A stretch of 64,000 nt of DNA from Desulfolithobacter dissulfuricans (GCF_025998535.1 NZ_AP024233.1:904217-968216), one strand, 5' to 3'; numbered from the stretch's first letter, positions 23,863 through 33,458 are shown. Numbers and translations are program-made. Notes: generated by a model not told the origin, from the letters alone.

Positions 23863-25143
23863 CTATCTGGCCACCAGCCGGGCCAGCCACATGGTCAGGG
23901 GCGGGTAGAGGGTGATCAGGAGCAGGTCCAGGATCAGGATGGCCAGGAACGGCAGGATCCGGCGACTCACCGCCCCGAGCCGATCCCCGGAGATGGCGCA
24001 GGAGACGATCAGGCAGATGCCCATGGGCGGAGTGAGCATACCGATGGCCAGGTTGGTGACCACGATCACGCCCAGGTGCACCAGGTCAATCTGCAGGGCC
24101 GGGAGCATGGTGACGATCATGGGCACCAGGAGGATCAGCGAGGCCGTGGTCTCGATAAAGGTACCGGCCAGCAGCAAAATCAGGTTGATCAGCAGCAGCA
24201 GGAGGACCGGGTTGTCGGTCAATCCCAGCAGAGAGCCGGCCATCTTTGCCGGGATATCTTCAATGGCCGCGATCCAGCTGAAGATCGAGGCCATGGCGAT
24301 GATGAACATGACGATGGCCGAGGTGATGGCACCGTCCCGGAAAAGACCGGGCAGGTCCTTGATGTCTATCTTCCGGTAGACAAACATGCCGAGCACCAGG
24401 GCATAGACCACGGCCACGGCTGCGGACTCGGTGGCAGTGAAGATTCCAAACAGGATACCGCCCAGGATAATCGCCGGTGCACCCAGGGCCAGCAGGGCCC
24501 GTCTGCCCGTCCGCCAGACTTCGGTCAGGGAAAAGGACGTGGTGGCTGAATAATCATATTTCAGGGAAAGAATGGCGGAGACCGCGATCAGGGACAAGCC
24601 GATCAGGAGGCCCGGGAAGATGCCGGCGGCAAAGAGTTGACCGATGGAGGCCCCGGTGAGATAACCGAAGATGATCATGGGGATGGAGGGGGGAATGATC
24701 ACCCCGATGGAGCCACCCGAGGCCTGGACCGCAGCGGCGAAATCCGAGTCATAACCACACCGTTTCATGGCCGGGATCAGGACCGCGCCCACGGCGGCGG
24801 CATCGGCGGCCGCAGAGCCGGAGATGCCGGCGAAAAACATGGCCGAAACAATGGCCACCGCCGCCATGCCACCGGGCAGCCAGCCCACCAGAGCGGCGGC
24901 AAAATCAATGATCCTTCGACTGATACCGCCGGCCTCCATCAGGACCCCGGCAAACATGAACAATGGCACGGCCATGAGATGGAACGAGTCGGTGCCGGCA
25001 AACATCCGCTGGGCCACCATCATGAGGGGGAAATCACCCTTGGCCACCAAGGCCAGTACCGAGGCGGTGCCGATGGCCAGGGCAATGGGCATGTTGATCA
25101 GAAACAGGACCAGGAGACCAAGAAGGAGAATGGTGCCGGTCAT
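23863..25143 (-). CDS. dctM: TRAP transporter large permease (DctM-like)
   Basis: 426 residues, about 12 hydrophobic segments, typical of DctM/SiaM. FMFAGVLMEAGGISRRIIDFA near 60 and GSIGVIIPPSIPMIIFG near 145 are family signatures. It couples Na+ or H+ flow to organic-acid uptake. The ATG at 25143 overlaps the DctQ stop (ATGA). An upstream extension to 25236 has no conserved sequence. Confidence 0.93.
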   Translation of the reverse strand: MTGTILLLGLLVLFLINMPIALAIGTASVLALVAKGDFPLMMVAQRMFAGTDSFHLMAVPLFMFAGVLMEAGGISRRIIDFAAALVGWLPGGMAAVAIVSAMFFAGISGSAAADAAAVGAVLIPAMKRCGYDSDFAAAVQASGGSIGVIIPPSIPMIIFGYLTGASIGQLFAAGIFPGLLIGLSLIAVSAILSLKYDYSATTSFSLTEVWRTGRRALLALGAPAIILGGILFGIFTATESAAVAVVYALVLGMFVYRKIDIKDLPGLFRDGAITSAIVMFIIAMASIFSWIAAIEDIPAKMAGSLLGLTDNPVLLLLLINLILLLAGTFIETTASLILLVPMIVTMLPALQIDLVHLGVIVVTNLAIGMLTPPMGICLIVSCAISGDRLGAVSRRILPFLAILILDLLLITLYPPLTMWLARLVAR

Positions 25144-25640
25144 CTGCGCAGTTCCTCCAGTTCGCGTAACAGGAAGATCAGGCCGTAGAGGAAAAAGATC
25201 AGGCCGCTGGCCGGGATGATGGCCAGAATGAGCCACTTGGGTATGCCCAGTGCCGGAGAGATCTGCAAGCGGACAAACCAGGCAAAGCGGGTGCCGCTGA
25301 TGATCAGGACCATGAAAAAAAACAGGGCCAGCAGGTGGCCCAGCAGCCGCAGCTTCCTGGCCATTGGCCCGGGAAGCCTGGCGGTAAGCAGGTCCACCCC
25401 GGGATGCAGGCCGCGGTGATAGGCAGCTGTGGCGCCCAGAAAGCTCAGGTAGACGAGCATGTAGCGGGCCAGCTCCTCGGACCAGAAAAGGGACTGGTTG
25501 AGGACATAGCGGCAGAAGACCTGCACACCGATGATGAGTGCCATGGACATCCCGAGGGTGGCCAGCAGGTATTCAACCAGACGGTTGAGGAGTGATCCGA
25601 GCCGGTCGAGCCGGGCAATGACGCCAGAGAGCATGCTCAT
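25140..25640 (-). CDS. dctQ: TRAP transporter small permease (DctQ-like)
   Basis: About 166 residues with four membrane segments. VFCRYVLNQSLFWSEELARYMLVYLSFLGA, read here in pieces around residues 42-70, is the DctQ hallmark. The exact start is uncertain: ATG at 25640 and 25634 are both plausible, without a strong ribosome-binding site. It forms the membrane complex with DctM. Confidence 0.9.
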   Translation of the reverse strand: MSMLSGVIARLDRLGSLLNRLVEYLLATLGMSMALIIGVQVFCRYVLNQSLFWSEELARYMLVYLSFLGATAAYHRGLHPGVDLLTARLPGPMARKLRLLGHLLALFFFMVLIISGTRFAWFVRLQISPALGIPKWLILAIIPASGLIFFLYGLIFLLRELEELRR

Positions 25641-25695
25641 AAAAAAAGGACAGGCTCCATGCCTGTCCCCCTCGAACAACGGATCCGCTGCTTCC

Positions 25696-26676
25696 TTACT
25701 GTGTCGCTTCCAGCATTTTGAGCAGCAGGGAGTGGACTTTGGGTTCCCGGTAGAGTTTCATCTCCTTGAGACCGGCGACCTTGGCCCGGAACGAGGCCAG
25801 GTCCGGATGTTCCTCGACGATCATGCCCTTTTCCTTGAGCAGGGCCAGGCGGGCGGCGTTCCTGGCCCGGTTATCCCTGCGGCCGAATCGGGCTGCTTCG
25901 CGCATGGCCTCCTGAATCATGGCCTGATCGTCGGGCGACAGCGTGTTCCACCACATCAGCGAGGCCACATCGATATGGGCCGAGTAGACATGGCGGGTCA
26001 GGGTCATGTACTTCTGGATCTCGTAGAACTTGTAGACCACCATGACCCAGAGGGGATTCTCCTGGCCATCGATCACGCCCTGCTCCAACTCGGTGTAGAT
26101 GGGCCAGGGCATGGGGGTCGGGTTGGCGCCCAGGGCCTGCCAGATGGCCTTGTGCAGCGGCGAGGCCATAACCCGGATCTTGAGTCCTCGGACATCGTCG
26201 GCCGTGCGGACTGGACGCTTGTTGTTGGTCAGGTTGCGAAAACCGTTTTCAGAGAAACACAGACCCTTGAACCCCACGCTTTCCAGGTCATCGAGGATGA
26301 TCCTGCCCAGCGGTCCGTCAAGGATCTCGTCGGCCTGGGCATTGTCCCTGAACAGAAAGGGATAGTTGATCACCCGGACAATGGGATCAAAGGTATCAAA
26401 GGGACCCACGGTGACCACACCCATCTGGATGGTGTTCATCTGGATCTGCTGCAGAATTTCGGTTTCATTGCCAATGGACTTGGAATGAAAGATCTGGACC
26501 GTGTATCTGCCGCCGGAACGTGACTCCAGCAGCTCCTTGAACTTCTCGGCCACAATGTTCTGGGCCGAACCAGGCTTGGTGACCACGCCCAGCTTGATGA
26601 CCCGGGCCGCCAGGACCGGCGTGCCGGCCATACAGGAAAACAGCAGGACGAGTAGGGAAAAGATGATTTTTTTCAT
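25696..26676 (-). CDS. dctP: TRAP transporter substrate-binding protein (DctP-like)
   Basis: 326 residues with a signal peptide (MKKIIFSLLVLLFSCMAGTPVLA). Central motifs GLKIRVMASPLHKAIWQALGANPTPM and YTELEQGVIDGQENPL carry the ligand-anchoring Arg and the conserved domain-swap region of DctP proteins. It binds a carboxylate in the periplasm. It is encoded after AOR and MoaD, so the substrate may feed or result from aldehyde/carboxylate metabolism; that link is inferred. Confidence 0.92.
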   Translation of the reverse strand: MKKIIFSLLVLLFSCMAGTPVLAARVIKLGVVTKPGSAQNIVAEKFKELLESRSGGRYTVQIFHSKSIGNETEILQQIQMNTIQMGVVTVGPFDTFDPIVRVINYPFLFRDNAQADEILDGPLGRIILDDLESVGFKGLCFSENGFRNLTNNKRPVRTADDVRGLKIRVMASPLHKAIWQALGANPTPMPWPIYTELEQGVIDGQENPLWVMVVYKFYEIQKYMTLTRHVYSAHIDVASLMWWNTLSPDDQAMIQEAMREAARFGRRDNRARNAARLALLKEKGMIVEEHPDLASFRAKVAGLKEMKLYREPKVHSLLLKMLEATQ

Positions 26677-26772
26677 GGGAAGATCCGTGGAATCCATCAG
26701 CCGTGATCGGACATCGCTCTCCGGCCGCACAGGATGGCTTGGCAGCGGGTCAAGCGGTTCAGCCGCCGCCTA

Positions 26773-27000
26773 TCAGCCGCCGCCTATTTTCGGAAAAATT
26801 GCAACCGTGTCGCCGTCGGCAAGCACCGTGTCCATGCCGGCCTGGCGGTTGTTGACCATAATAACGCCCACATCATCGGGATCAATGCCAAGCGCTGTGA
26901 CAATGGCGCCGGGCGTGGTTCCCTCGTCATACCGGAAGGCCGCCTCCTTGAAGCGGCCTTCACGGAAATAGGCAAACAGTTTGACCTTGATGTCCACCAC
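26773..27000 (-). CDS. MoaD/ThiS-family sulfur carrier protein
   Basis: 75-residue ubiquitin-like protein ending KIGGG, so a C-terminal Gly-Gly can be thiocarboxylated by an E1-like enzyme (candidate at 22074-22763). VIMVNNRQAGMDTVLADGDTVAIFP is the MoaD core. It starts with GTG three bases after the AOR stop, so it is co-expressed with AOR and probably supplies sulfur for the tungstopterin dithiolene. Confidence 0.88.
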   Translation of the reverse strand: MVDIKVKLFAYFREGRFKEAAFRYDEGTTPGAIVTALGIDPDDVGVIMVNNRQAGMDTVLADGDTVAIFPKIGGG

Positions 27001-27002
27001 GT

Positions 27003-28730
27003 CTAGAAGTCCCAGAATTTGGCGATCTCTTCTTCGGTATAGTCCCAGACCACGTTATGGGGGGCAATGGGCTCTTCCATGAAGAATTCAGGCAGCTGGT
27101 CGTCCTTGGAGGTGAATCCTGCCGCCTGGTTGAAGGCTCGCTCGGTCTTGAGGATGGTGGCCCCGAGATTTGTGACATCGTCCCCGGTCAGGTTGATGCC
27201 GAACCGGGCGTTGATCATGTCGATGAGGGCCGGCAGGCAGCTTTCGTCGTCCAGGGCGGCAAAGGCGATGAACAGGCACATGCCGGTGGAGTCGATGGCA
27301 GCGGTGGCAATCTGCAGATTACGCGACAGCTCGATCTGTCCCTCCTTGGAGAGCGGATCCAGTGATCCGCCCACGCCCAGGATGTTGGTGGCAATGGTGT
27401 AGCCCATGGTGTGATCGGCACCCTGGGTGGAGGTGGCGTAGGTGATGCCGATACCCTTGACCGCCCGCGGATCATAGGCCGGAATGGCCTGGTTCTTGAC
27501 CACCGGCACCCGGGTGACGCCAAAGGCCCGGCCCACCGAGGCAGCGCCGTTGCCGATGATCCGGCCAAGCGGGGTGCCCTTGGCGATCTCTTCTTTCAGG
27601 ATCCGGCAGATACCCTCTCCGTCACCGAACTCGAGCACTCCGGCTTCCATGGCCACACCCATGGCCACCGAGGTTTCAATGGTGTCGATACCGATATCAT
27701 CCATCAGGTGGTCTGCCTCGGCGATATGGTCGAGGTTGTCCACGCAGCAGTCGGCGCCCATGGCCCAGATGGACTCGTATTCGAAACCGGAAGTCTTGTA
27801 GTTGCCGTTCTTGTCGTTGAAGATCTGCGAACACTGGATGACACAGCCCTTGTGGCAGTTATGCCGCGGTTTGCCGCTCCGCTCGACGATCATGTCGTGC
27901 ATGGTCTCACCGGAGATCGCTTCGTGGCCCTCGAACTGGCCGGAGGTGAAGTTCCGTGTGGGCAGGGCGCCGGCCTCGTTGATGATGTTGACCAGGACGT
28001 TGGTGCCGTACTGGGCCAGGGCCTGGCTGATGGGATTGTCCACCAGAGCCTTGGCAAAGGTCTTGTTGGCAGCGGCGAATTTTTCCGGATCCGCCAGCTC
28101 GATTTTGGCATCGGTCGGGTCAATGGCGATGAATTTGATCCGCTTGGAGCCCATGACCGCACCCAGGCCGCCACGGCCGTTGGAGCGCAGTTTGCCATCA
28201 GGATCCTTGACCGAGATATTGGCTGCCGAGAGACGCATCTCGCCGGCAGGACCGATGGTGATGACGCCGTTTGTCTCACCCATCCGCTGGTGTACCGCGT
28301 CCACCACGGCAAAGTTACCCTTGCCGATCAGCTCGCTCTCCTCGTTGATGGTGATGCCGTCCTTGGTAAAGTGCAGGCTGTACCAGATGTCATCCTTGGG
28401 CTGTCCTTCGATGATCAGGGCCTTGCAGCCAAGTTTTGCCAGCATCTGCGCGGCCGTGCCGCCGGCATTGGCTTCCTTGATGGTCCCGGTGAGCGGACTC
28501 TTGGCGCCGATGGACAGCCGGCCGGAATTGGCAGCCGGGGTACCCGAAAGCAGTCCCGGAGCAATGACCAGCTTGTTTTTCGGTCCCAGGGGGTGGCAGG
28601 TGGGTTCAACTTCGGCCGCGACGATGGTCGAAGTGAGACCCCGGCCGCCAAGGCCCATCCATTCCGAAGGAACGTCTTCTATGCTGGTGGTAAGGTCGGT
28701 CATGTTGACACGATAGATTCTGTCTGCCAT
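27003..28730 (-). CDS. aor: Aldehyde:ferredoxin oxidoreductase (tungsten-dependent)
   Basis: 575 residues, normal for the AOR family. It oxidises aldehydes to acids (or reduces acids) with ferredoxin. The N-terminal domain has GGRGLTSTIV, and GRGGLGAVMGSKRIKFIAI near 187-205 is the bis-pterin-binding signature. NCHKGCVIQCSQ near 294 and a later Cys in STGMCLFIAF near 490 supply the [4Fe-4S] ligands. The ATG has AAGGAG upstream. It heads the operon AOR-moaD-dctPQM. The tupABC genes in the same window fit a tungsten enzyme. Confidence 0.94.
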   Translation of the reverse strand: MADRIYRVNMTDLTTSIEDVPSEWMGLGGRGLTSTIVAAEVEPTCHPLGPKNKLVIAPGLLSGTPAANSGRLSIGAKSPLTGTIKEANAGGTAAQMLAKLGCKALIIEGQPKDDIWYSLHFTKDGITINEESELIGKGNFAVVDAVHQRMGETNGVITIGPAGEMRLSAANISVKDPDGKLRSNGRGGLGAVMGSKRIKFIAIDPTDAKIELADPEKFAAANKTFAKALVDNPISQALAQYGTNVLVNIINEAGALPTRNFTSGQFEGHEAISGETMHDMIVERSGKPRHNCHKGCVIQCSQIFNDKNGNYKTSGFEYESIWAMGADCCVDNLDHIAEADHLMDDIGIDTIETSVAMGVAMEAGVLEFGDGEGICRILKEEIAKGTPLGRIIGNGAASVGRAFGVTRVPVVKNQAIPAYDPRAVKGIGITYATSTQGADHTMGYTIATNILGVGGSLDPLSKEGQIELSRNLQIATAAIDSTGMCLFIAFAALDDESCLPALIDMINARFGINLTGDDVTNLGATILKTERAFNQAAGFTSKDDQLPEFFMEEPIAPHNVVWDYTEEEIAKFWDF

Positions 28731-28834
28731 TGTCAGTTCTCCTTGAGTAATACCTAAGGTTCCTGGATCAGGTTATTCAATGTCCTTGATTGGACAGTAA
28801 AGCTGTCATGTCGTCAAAACAGAGCAGCGTGTCT

Positions 28835-29191
28835 TTAATGGGTCGTGTTTTCCTGGACACCCAGAACTTTGGCCAGGATCATCTTCTTGCGCGCCTCATC
28901 GGGTTCCGGCTTGACCCAGCTGATGAACTGATGGGTAACCCGCATGAAGGCACCATCGTCTTTCTTGCACTGGTCGCAGATGGATTCGGCCTGGTCACGG
29001 TACATGATGATTTCGCTGGCCGGGTCTCCATCCCTGTTTACGGCGGCCATTTTCCGGCAGCCGCAGTCCAGGCGGATAACCGCGACCCCGACAGCATCCG
29101 GACTACCCTCGAGGATACCCTCCACCATGGCCCGTTCGCCCTTTTCCGGAGACCAGTTCCGGCGGCCCTTGTTTTTCTTTTTTTGTGTCAT
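28835..29191 (-). CDS. Hypothetical small protein with CxC and CxxC motifs
   Basis: 118 residues of unknown function. It opens with a basic stretch (TQKKKNKGRRNWSPEKGER), then IRLDCGCRKMAAVNRDGD and ESICDQCKKDDG, which could make a zinc- or iron-binding site. The C-terminus is charged and helical. There is no signal peptide. The start at 29191 is tentative. It is transcribed toward AOR and is separated from it by about 100 bases. Confidence 0.65.
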   Translation of the reverse strand: MTQKKKNKGRRNWSPEKGERAMVEGILEGSPDAVGVAVIRLDCGCRKMAAVNRDGDPASEIIMYRDQAESICDQCKKDDGAFMRVTHQFISWVKPEPDEARKKMILAKVLGVQENTTH

Positions 29192-29370
29192 GGAATGAGA
29201 ACTCACAGTAAGAGATTTATGATCTGGCAATCTATTCTGGATACCAGCCCATGGTCAACATAATTTTTCCCGGCCGGAGGTCTTCGGGGCGGTGGCCGGA
29301 ATTTGTTTATCATATCGAATCAACATGTTGTTGCTTGGTCACTGTGGCACGGTGCTCTCCATCTTTTATC

Positions 29371-29399
29371 TTGACAAACCCGAGCGCGGTGGATTAGAG
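29371..29399 (+). promoter_or_regulatory. Promoter candidate for ferredoxin
   Basis: TTGACA, a 17-base spacer and TTAGAG about 100 bases upstream of the ferredoxin start. The -35 is perfect, the -10 weak. Confidence 0.45.
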
Positions 29400-29498
29400 G
29401 AAGGGCAACTTGCCTCCCGCCTTTTAGTTGTGGAAGGAGGTCTGATAAAGGTTGTCAAAATACCCATAAGTTTAATTCATTGAAACGGAGGTAGAATC

Positions 29499-29684
29499 AT
29501 GTGGGAAATCGTCGTTGATAAAGACAAGTGTGCTGGTTGTGAAGAGTGCGTAAACGCCTGCCCTGCACAGGTTTACGAGATGGTTGACGGCAAGTCCGAG
29601 CCTGTTGAGCCGGATGAGTGCCTGGGCTGCGAGACCTGTGTTGAGGTCTGCCCTGAAGGTGCAATCACCGTTACCGAAGTCTGA
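29499..29684 (+). CDS. 2[4Fe-4S] ferredoxin
   Basis: 61 residues with two complete cluster motifs: Cys11/14/17/21 and Cys41/44/47/51. It is acidic and cytoplasmic. GGAGGT precedes the ATG. It is monocistronic, bounded by a strong terminator. It could serve as electron partner for the nearby AOR, though it is on the opposite strand. Confidence 0.95.
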   Translation: MWEIVVDKDKCAGCEECVNACPAQVYEMVDGKSEPVEPDECLGCETCVEVCPEGAITVTEV

Positions 29685-29710
29685 TTTCACCAGCTCACAC
29701 GGTGTATCGG

Positions 29711-29755
29711 TAAGCCCATTCCCCGGCCGGGGGATGGGCTTATCTCGTTTTCAGG
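29711..29755 (+). terminator. Rho-independent terminator after ferredoxin
   Basis: A 14-bp stem (TAAGCCCATTCCCC / GGGGGATGGGCTTA) with a GGCC loop, followed by a T-rich tract. Confidence 0.85.
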
Positions 29756-29758
29756 GAT

Positions 29759-30205
29759 ATGAGAAAAAAAACGTTTAGACTGGCACGACTGAAACCGGGG
29801 GTGAACCGTTCGGTTCATCTTTTTGTTGCCTCTCTGCTCTGGACATCCATCGGAATCATGCTCATCGTACGGGGGTGGGGCTGGATGGGCCCGGGATCCG
29901 GTCGCTGGCTGGTGCTTCCTGCCGTGGCCCTGGGGATAGCGAAATCTTTCCTGGTTCTGGACAGGGCAACCCGGCGCAGCGTGGCGCGAATCATCGAACT
30001 CCGGGATGGAACCTGTCTGGGGGCCGTCTACTCCTGGAAAACCTGGGCCCTGGTGGGACTTATGATGGCCTCCGGGATTACCATGCGGGCCCTGACCGAG
30101 CCGGGGCGGGTCGTGGGCACGGTCTATGTGGCCATCGGATGCGGTCTGCTCTTCTCCAGTCGCCATGGCTGGCTTGCCTGGTTCAAATGGATGCACCATG
30201 ATTGA
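29759..30205 (+). CDS. Integral membrane protein of unknown function
   Basis: 148 residues with about four hydrophobic segments (roughly 20-40, 48-68, 90-110, 115-135). A conserved-looking motif RATRRSVARIIELRDGTCLGAVYSWKTW lies between segments two and three. No family was recognised with certainty. It overlaps alr by eight bases, so it is translationally coupled to alanine racemase, which might hint at a cell-envelope role. Confidence 0.75.
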   Translation: MRKKTFRLARLKPGVNRSVHLFVASLLWTSIGIMLIVRGWGWMGPGSGRWLVLPAVALGIAKSFLVLDRATRRSVARIIELRDGTCLGAVYSWKTWALVGLMMASGITMRALTEPGRVVGTVYVAIGCGLLFSSRHGWLAWFKWMHHD

Positions 30206-31328
30206 ATCGCTCAACAGGGTGGAAATATCGCGCCCTGCTCTGCGGCACAATATGCAGCTGCTTCGGCGGATGGCTCGAAAGGCCGGAGTCATGGCCATGG
30301 TCAAGGCCGATGGCTATGGTCATGGTATGCTGGAATGCGCCAGGGTCTTTGCCGGGGCCGGAGCGGCCGCCTTCGGGGTGGCCGAGGTGGTCGAGGGGGT
30401 TACCCTGCGGCAGGCCGGTATTTCCCAGCCCGTGTTTGTTCTCGCCGGTCTCCTGCCCGAGCTTGTTCCTCCCCTTTTTGACTTTGATCTGACCCCGGTC
30501 CTGGTGGACGATACTCTGCTGCCATCACTGTCCCGGGAGGCCACCAGGAAGGGCCGCAGCATAGACGTCCATCTCAAGGTGGATGCCGGGATGGGCCGCC
30601 AGGGGTGCACCCTGGACCAGGCTCCCCTGGTGATTCGCCGGATCATGGACACTCCGGGGGTGCAGCTCAAAGGCATTCTGGCCCATTTTCCCATGGCCGA
30701 TGACCGTGACTCACCCAGCACCATGGAAGTGCTGACCGGGTTTACCGCCCTGGTGGAGTCGCTTGGCGACCAACTGCCCGATGGACTCTGTCTGCATATT
30801 GCCAACTCGGGCGGCCTGCTGTATTTTGCCGGTACCCGTTTTGACATGGTCCGTCCGGGCATTTCCCTCTACGGCTGTTATCCCGATGGGCTCACCGGCC
30901 GGGAACTGGCGGTCGGGGAAAGGCTGCAGCCGGCCATGCGGTTCGTGAGCCGGGTCATCCAGGTGAAAGATGTTCCCGCTGGAAGCGGACTCGGCTACGG
31001 TCATATCTACACCACCGGCCGGCAGACCCGACTTGCCCTGTTGCCGGTGGGCTATGAAGACGGTTATCTCCGGATCCTCTCCAACCGGGCCGAGGTCCTG
31101 GTTCATGGCTGCCGGGCCCCGGTGGTCGGACGCATATCCATGAATCTGACCATGGTGGATGTCACTGACCTCCAGGAGGTCAGGCCCGGCGACGAAGTGG
31201 TGCTGCTTGGCCGCCAGGGAGCAGAGGAGATCAGTTGTGACGAGATCGCCGCCTGGATGGGGACCATCAACTACGAGGTACTCTGTCTGTTTGGTAATCT
31301 GAACCGGCGGGTCTATATGGATGACTGA
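30198..31328 (+). CDS. alr: Alanine racemase
   Basis: 376 residues. It converts L- to D-alanine for peptidoglycan. The PLP lysine is Lys36 in MVKADGYGHG; the catalytic Tyr is in GLGYGHIYTT near residue 257; RPGISLYG near 215 is also conserved. The ATG at 30198 overlaps the upstream stop; the longer in-frame start at 30126 adds no conserved sequence. Confidence 0.95.
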   Translation: MIESLNRVEISRPALRHNMQLLRRMARKAGVMAMVKADGYGHGMLECARVFAGAGAAAFGVAEVVEGVTLRQAGISQPVFVLAGLLPELVPPLFDFDLTPVLVDDTLLPSLSREATRKGRSIDVHLKVDAGMGRQGCTLDQAPLVIRRIMDTPGVQLKGILAHFPMADDRDSPSTMEVLTGFTALVESLGDQLPDGLCLHIANSGGLLYFAGTRFDMVRPGISLYGCYPDGLTGRELAVGERLQPAMRFVSRVIQVKDVPAGSGLGYGHIYTTGRQTRLALLPVGYEDGYLRILSNRAEVLVHGCRAPVVGRISMNLTMVDVTDLQEVRPGDEVVLLGRQGAEEISCDEIAAWMGTINYEVLCLFGNLNRRVYMDD

Positions 31329-31369
31329 CTTTTTACGAGTTTATCAATCTGGATATTTATTAAAAACTG

Positions 31370-33025
31370 ATGATTAAATCACAGCTGAAACAACTTGTTG
31401 ACGACTGCTTTGACCAGGGGGTCGCAAAAGGCCTCTGGACCGACGCTGCGGCGGGAAAGTATACCGTGGAGGTTCCCCGGCACGAGGGACAGGGGGATTT
31501 TTCCACCAACATGGCCCTGGTGGTGGCGGGCAGGGAAAAACGCAACCCGCGGGAAGTGGCGGGCCAGCTGGCCGACATGCTGGCCGCTCACAGCCATATC
31601 ATAGACAAGGTGGAGATCGCCGGGCCGGGCTTTGTCAATCTCTTCCTCTGTGACTCCATCTGGAGTTCGGTTCTCACGCCCATCCATGAGCAGGGTGAGC
31701 GGTTCGGGCTCAGCAGCCTGGGTGAGGGGACCAGGGTCCTGGTGGAGTTTGTCTCCGCCAATCCCACCGGCCCGCTCTCCATCGGGCATGGCCGTAACGG
31801 GATCCTGGGCGACACCATAGCCCGGCTCCTGGAGGCGGTGGGCTATGACGTGAGCCGGGAGTATTATTTCAACGATGCCGGCCGGCAGATGCGGGTGCTG
31901 GGCGAATCGCTCAAGGCCCGTTACCTGGAGCTGCTGGGAGAGGAATATGAGTTTCCCGAGGACGGCTACCAGGGCGGTTACCTCTATGATATCGCCCGCT
32001 CCATCATCGATGAACAGGGGAGCGCCCTGAAAGACAGCGAGGTGACGGTCTTCAAGGAGATCGCCCAGAAGGCCATCTTTGCTGACATCGACCAGACACT
32101 CAAGCGGATCGGTATCCATTTTGATTCCTATTTCAACGAGCATACCCTGTATGAAAAGGGACTGATCGACGACGTGGTGGCCCGGCTGCGGGAAAAGGGC
32201 CTGGTATATGAAAAGGACGGGGCCACCTGGTTCAAGACCTCCGAGTTCGGTCAGGAGCAGGACCGGGTCATCATCAAGAAGAGTGGCGAGCCCACCTACC
32301 GGCTGCCCGATATTGCCTATCACCGGGAAAAGTTCCGCCGTGGTTTCGACTGGATGATCGATATCTTCGGTGCCGACCATATCGCCACCGTGCCCGATGT
32401 CCTGGCCGGGGTCCGGGCGCTGGGCTATGATGATTCAAAAATCCAGGTAGTGCTGCACCAGTTCGTTACCCTGACCCGGGAGGGGAAACAGGTCAAGATG
32501 TCCACCCGCAAGGCCACCTTTGTCACCGTCGACGAACTGGTGGACGAGGTCGGGGTGGATGCTCTGCGCTTTTTCTTTCTCATGCGCAAGCCCGATTCGC
32601 AGCTGGAATTCGACCTGGACCTGGCCACCAGGGAAAGCCAGGAAAATCCGGTCTACTATGTTCAGTATGCCCATGCCCGGCTCTGCAGTATCGAGCGCCA
32701 GGCAGCTGAGAAAGGGGTGATCATCCCCTCGCCGGACGAGGCGGACCTGGGCCGGCTGCAGGAGGTGGAAGAGTACAACCTGCTGAAAACCATGGCCGAG
32801 TATCCAACGCTTGTGGCCGGGGCGGCCCGCGATCTGGCCCCCCACCGGATTATTTTCTATCTCATGGATCTGGCCGGCCAGTTTCACAGCTTCTACAACA
32901 AGCACAAGGTCCTGGGCGAGGATCCTGAACTCACAGGGGCCCGGCTGGCCCTTTGCGCCGGTCTCAAGACCGTGATCGGTAACGGTCTGCGTCTGGTGGG
33001 TCTGAGTACCCCGGAAAAAATGTAA
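31370..33025 (+). CDS. argS: Arginine-tRNA ligase
   Basis: 551 residues, class I synthetase. The HIGH-type motif is PLSIGHGRNGILGD near 138-150, the KMSK region reads VKMSTRKATF near 375, and the C-terminal helical anticodon-binding domain contains YYVQYAHARLCSI. No clear ribosome-binding site precedes the ATG, so the start is set by conservation. Confidence 0.96.
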   Translation: MIKSQLKQLVDDCFDQGVAKGLWTDAAAGKYTVEVPRHEGQGDFSTNMALVVAGREKRNPREVAGQLADMLAAHSHIIDKVEIAGPGFVNLFLCDSIWSSVLTPIHEQGERFGLSSLGEGTRVLVEFVSANPTGPLSIGHGRNGILGDTIARLLEAVGYDVSREYYFNDAGRQMRVLGESLKARYLELLGEEYEFPEDGYQGGYLYDIARSIIDEQGSALKDSEVTVFKEIAQKAIFADIDQTLKRIGIHFDSYFNEHTLYEKGLIDDVVARLREKGLVYEKDGATWFKTSEFGQEQDRVIIKKSGEPTYRLPDIAYHREKFRRGFDWMIDIFGADHIATVPDVLAGVRALGYDDSKIQVVLHQFVTLTREGKQVKMSTRKATFVTVDELVDEVGVDALRFFFLMRKPDSQLEFDLDLATRESQENPVYYVQYAHARLCSIERQAAEKGVIIPSPDEADLGRLQEVEEYNLLKTMAEYPTLVAGAARDLAPHRIIFYLMDLAGQFHSFYNKHKVLGEDPELTGARLALCAGLKTVIGNGLRLVGLSTPEKM

Positions 33026-33046
33026 CCAGTAACCAGTAACACCTCC

Positions 33047-33334
33047 ATGGCCCGGAAGAAAACAACCCGATCCCGGAAAAAGAGCCGAACCGGAAAACGG
33101 TTCCGGTTCCAGCTCAGCCTGAGCGGTCTGCTGGGTATCGGGGTGGTCTGTTTCTGTCTCTTTCTCTGGATGTTTCTCCTGGGGATCTGGGCCGGGCAGA
33201 CGATTCTGCTGCCGCCGGCGGAGAAAGAGCGGCGCAGCGCCACTGTTGAACAGAAACCTGGCCGGGAGACACAACTGCCCGTTATCCGGCCAGAGAGCAG
33301 AAAACGGGCCGTGACCCCTGGGAAAACCGGTTGA
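33047..33334 (+). CDS. Single-pass membrane protein following argS
   Basis: 95 residues: a very basic N-terminus (KKTTRSRKKSRTGKRFRF), one transmembrane helix (about 28-50) and a short extracytoplasmic tail. The pattern recalls the N-terminal half of SPOR-domain proteins, which often follow argS in this phylum, but no SPOR domain is present, so it could be a shortened relative. A short AACCAGT-type repeat lies between it and argS. Confidence 0.65.
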   Translation: MARKKTTRSRKKSRTGKRFRFQLSLSGLLGIGVVCFCLFLWMFLLGIWAGQTILLPPAEKERRSATVEQKPGRETQLPVIRPESRKRAVTPGKTG

Positions 33335-33394
33335 GCCAGGGTTCGGCCTGGGCCAGCGGTATCGGATCGCCGGGGAATGCACCCTGTTGATGGC

Positions 33395-33423
33395 TTGACC
33401 GGATCGACCGGGCTGAGTACTAT
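33395..33423 (+). promoter_or_regulatory. Promoter candidate for short N-acetylglutamate synthase
   Basis: TTGACC, a 17-base spacer and TACTAT. Transcription would start near 33430, which makes the ATG at 33459 a better start than the one at 33435. Confidence 0.6.
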
Positions 33424-33458
33424 ACAATATTTTTATGGTTACCTGCAGAGATACACAG

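Noticed and set aside
27411-28757. 448-codon plus-strand open frame opposite AOR
   Set aside because: AOR motifs are clear on the minus strand; this frame has none.
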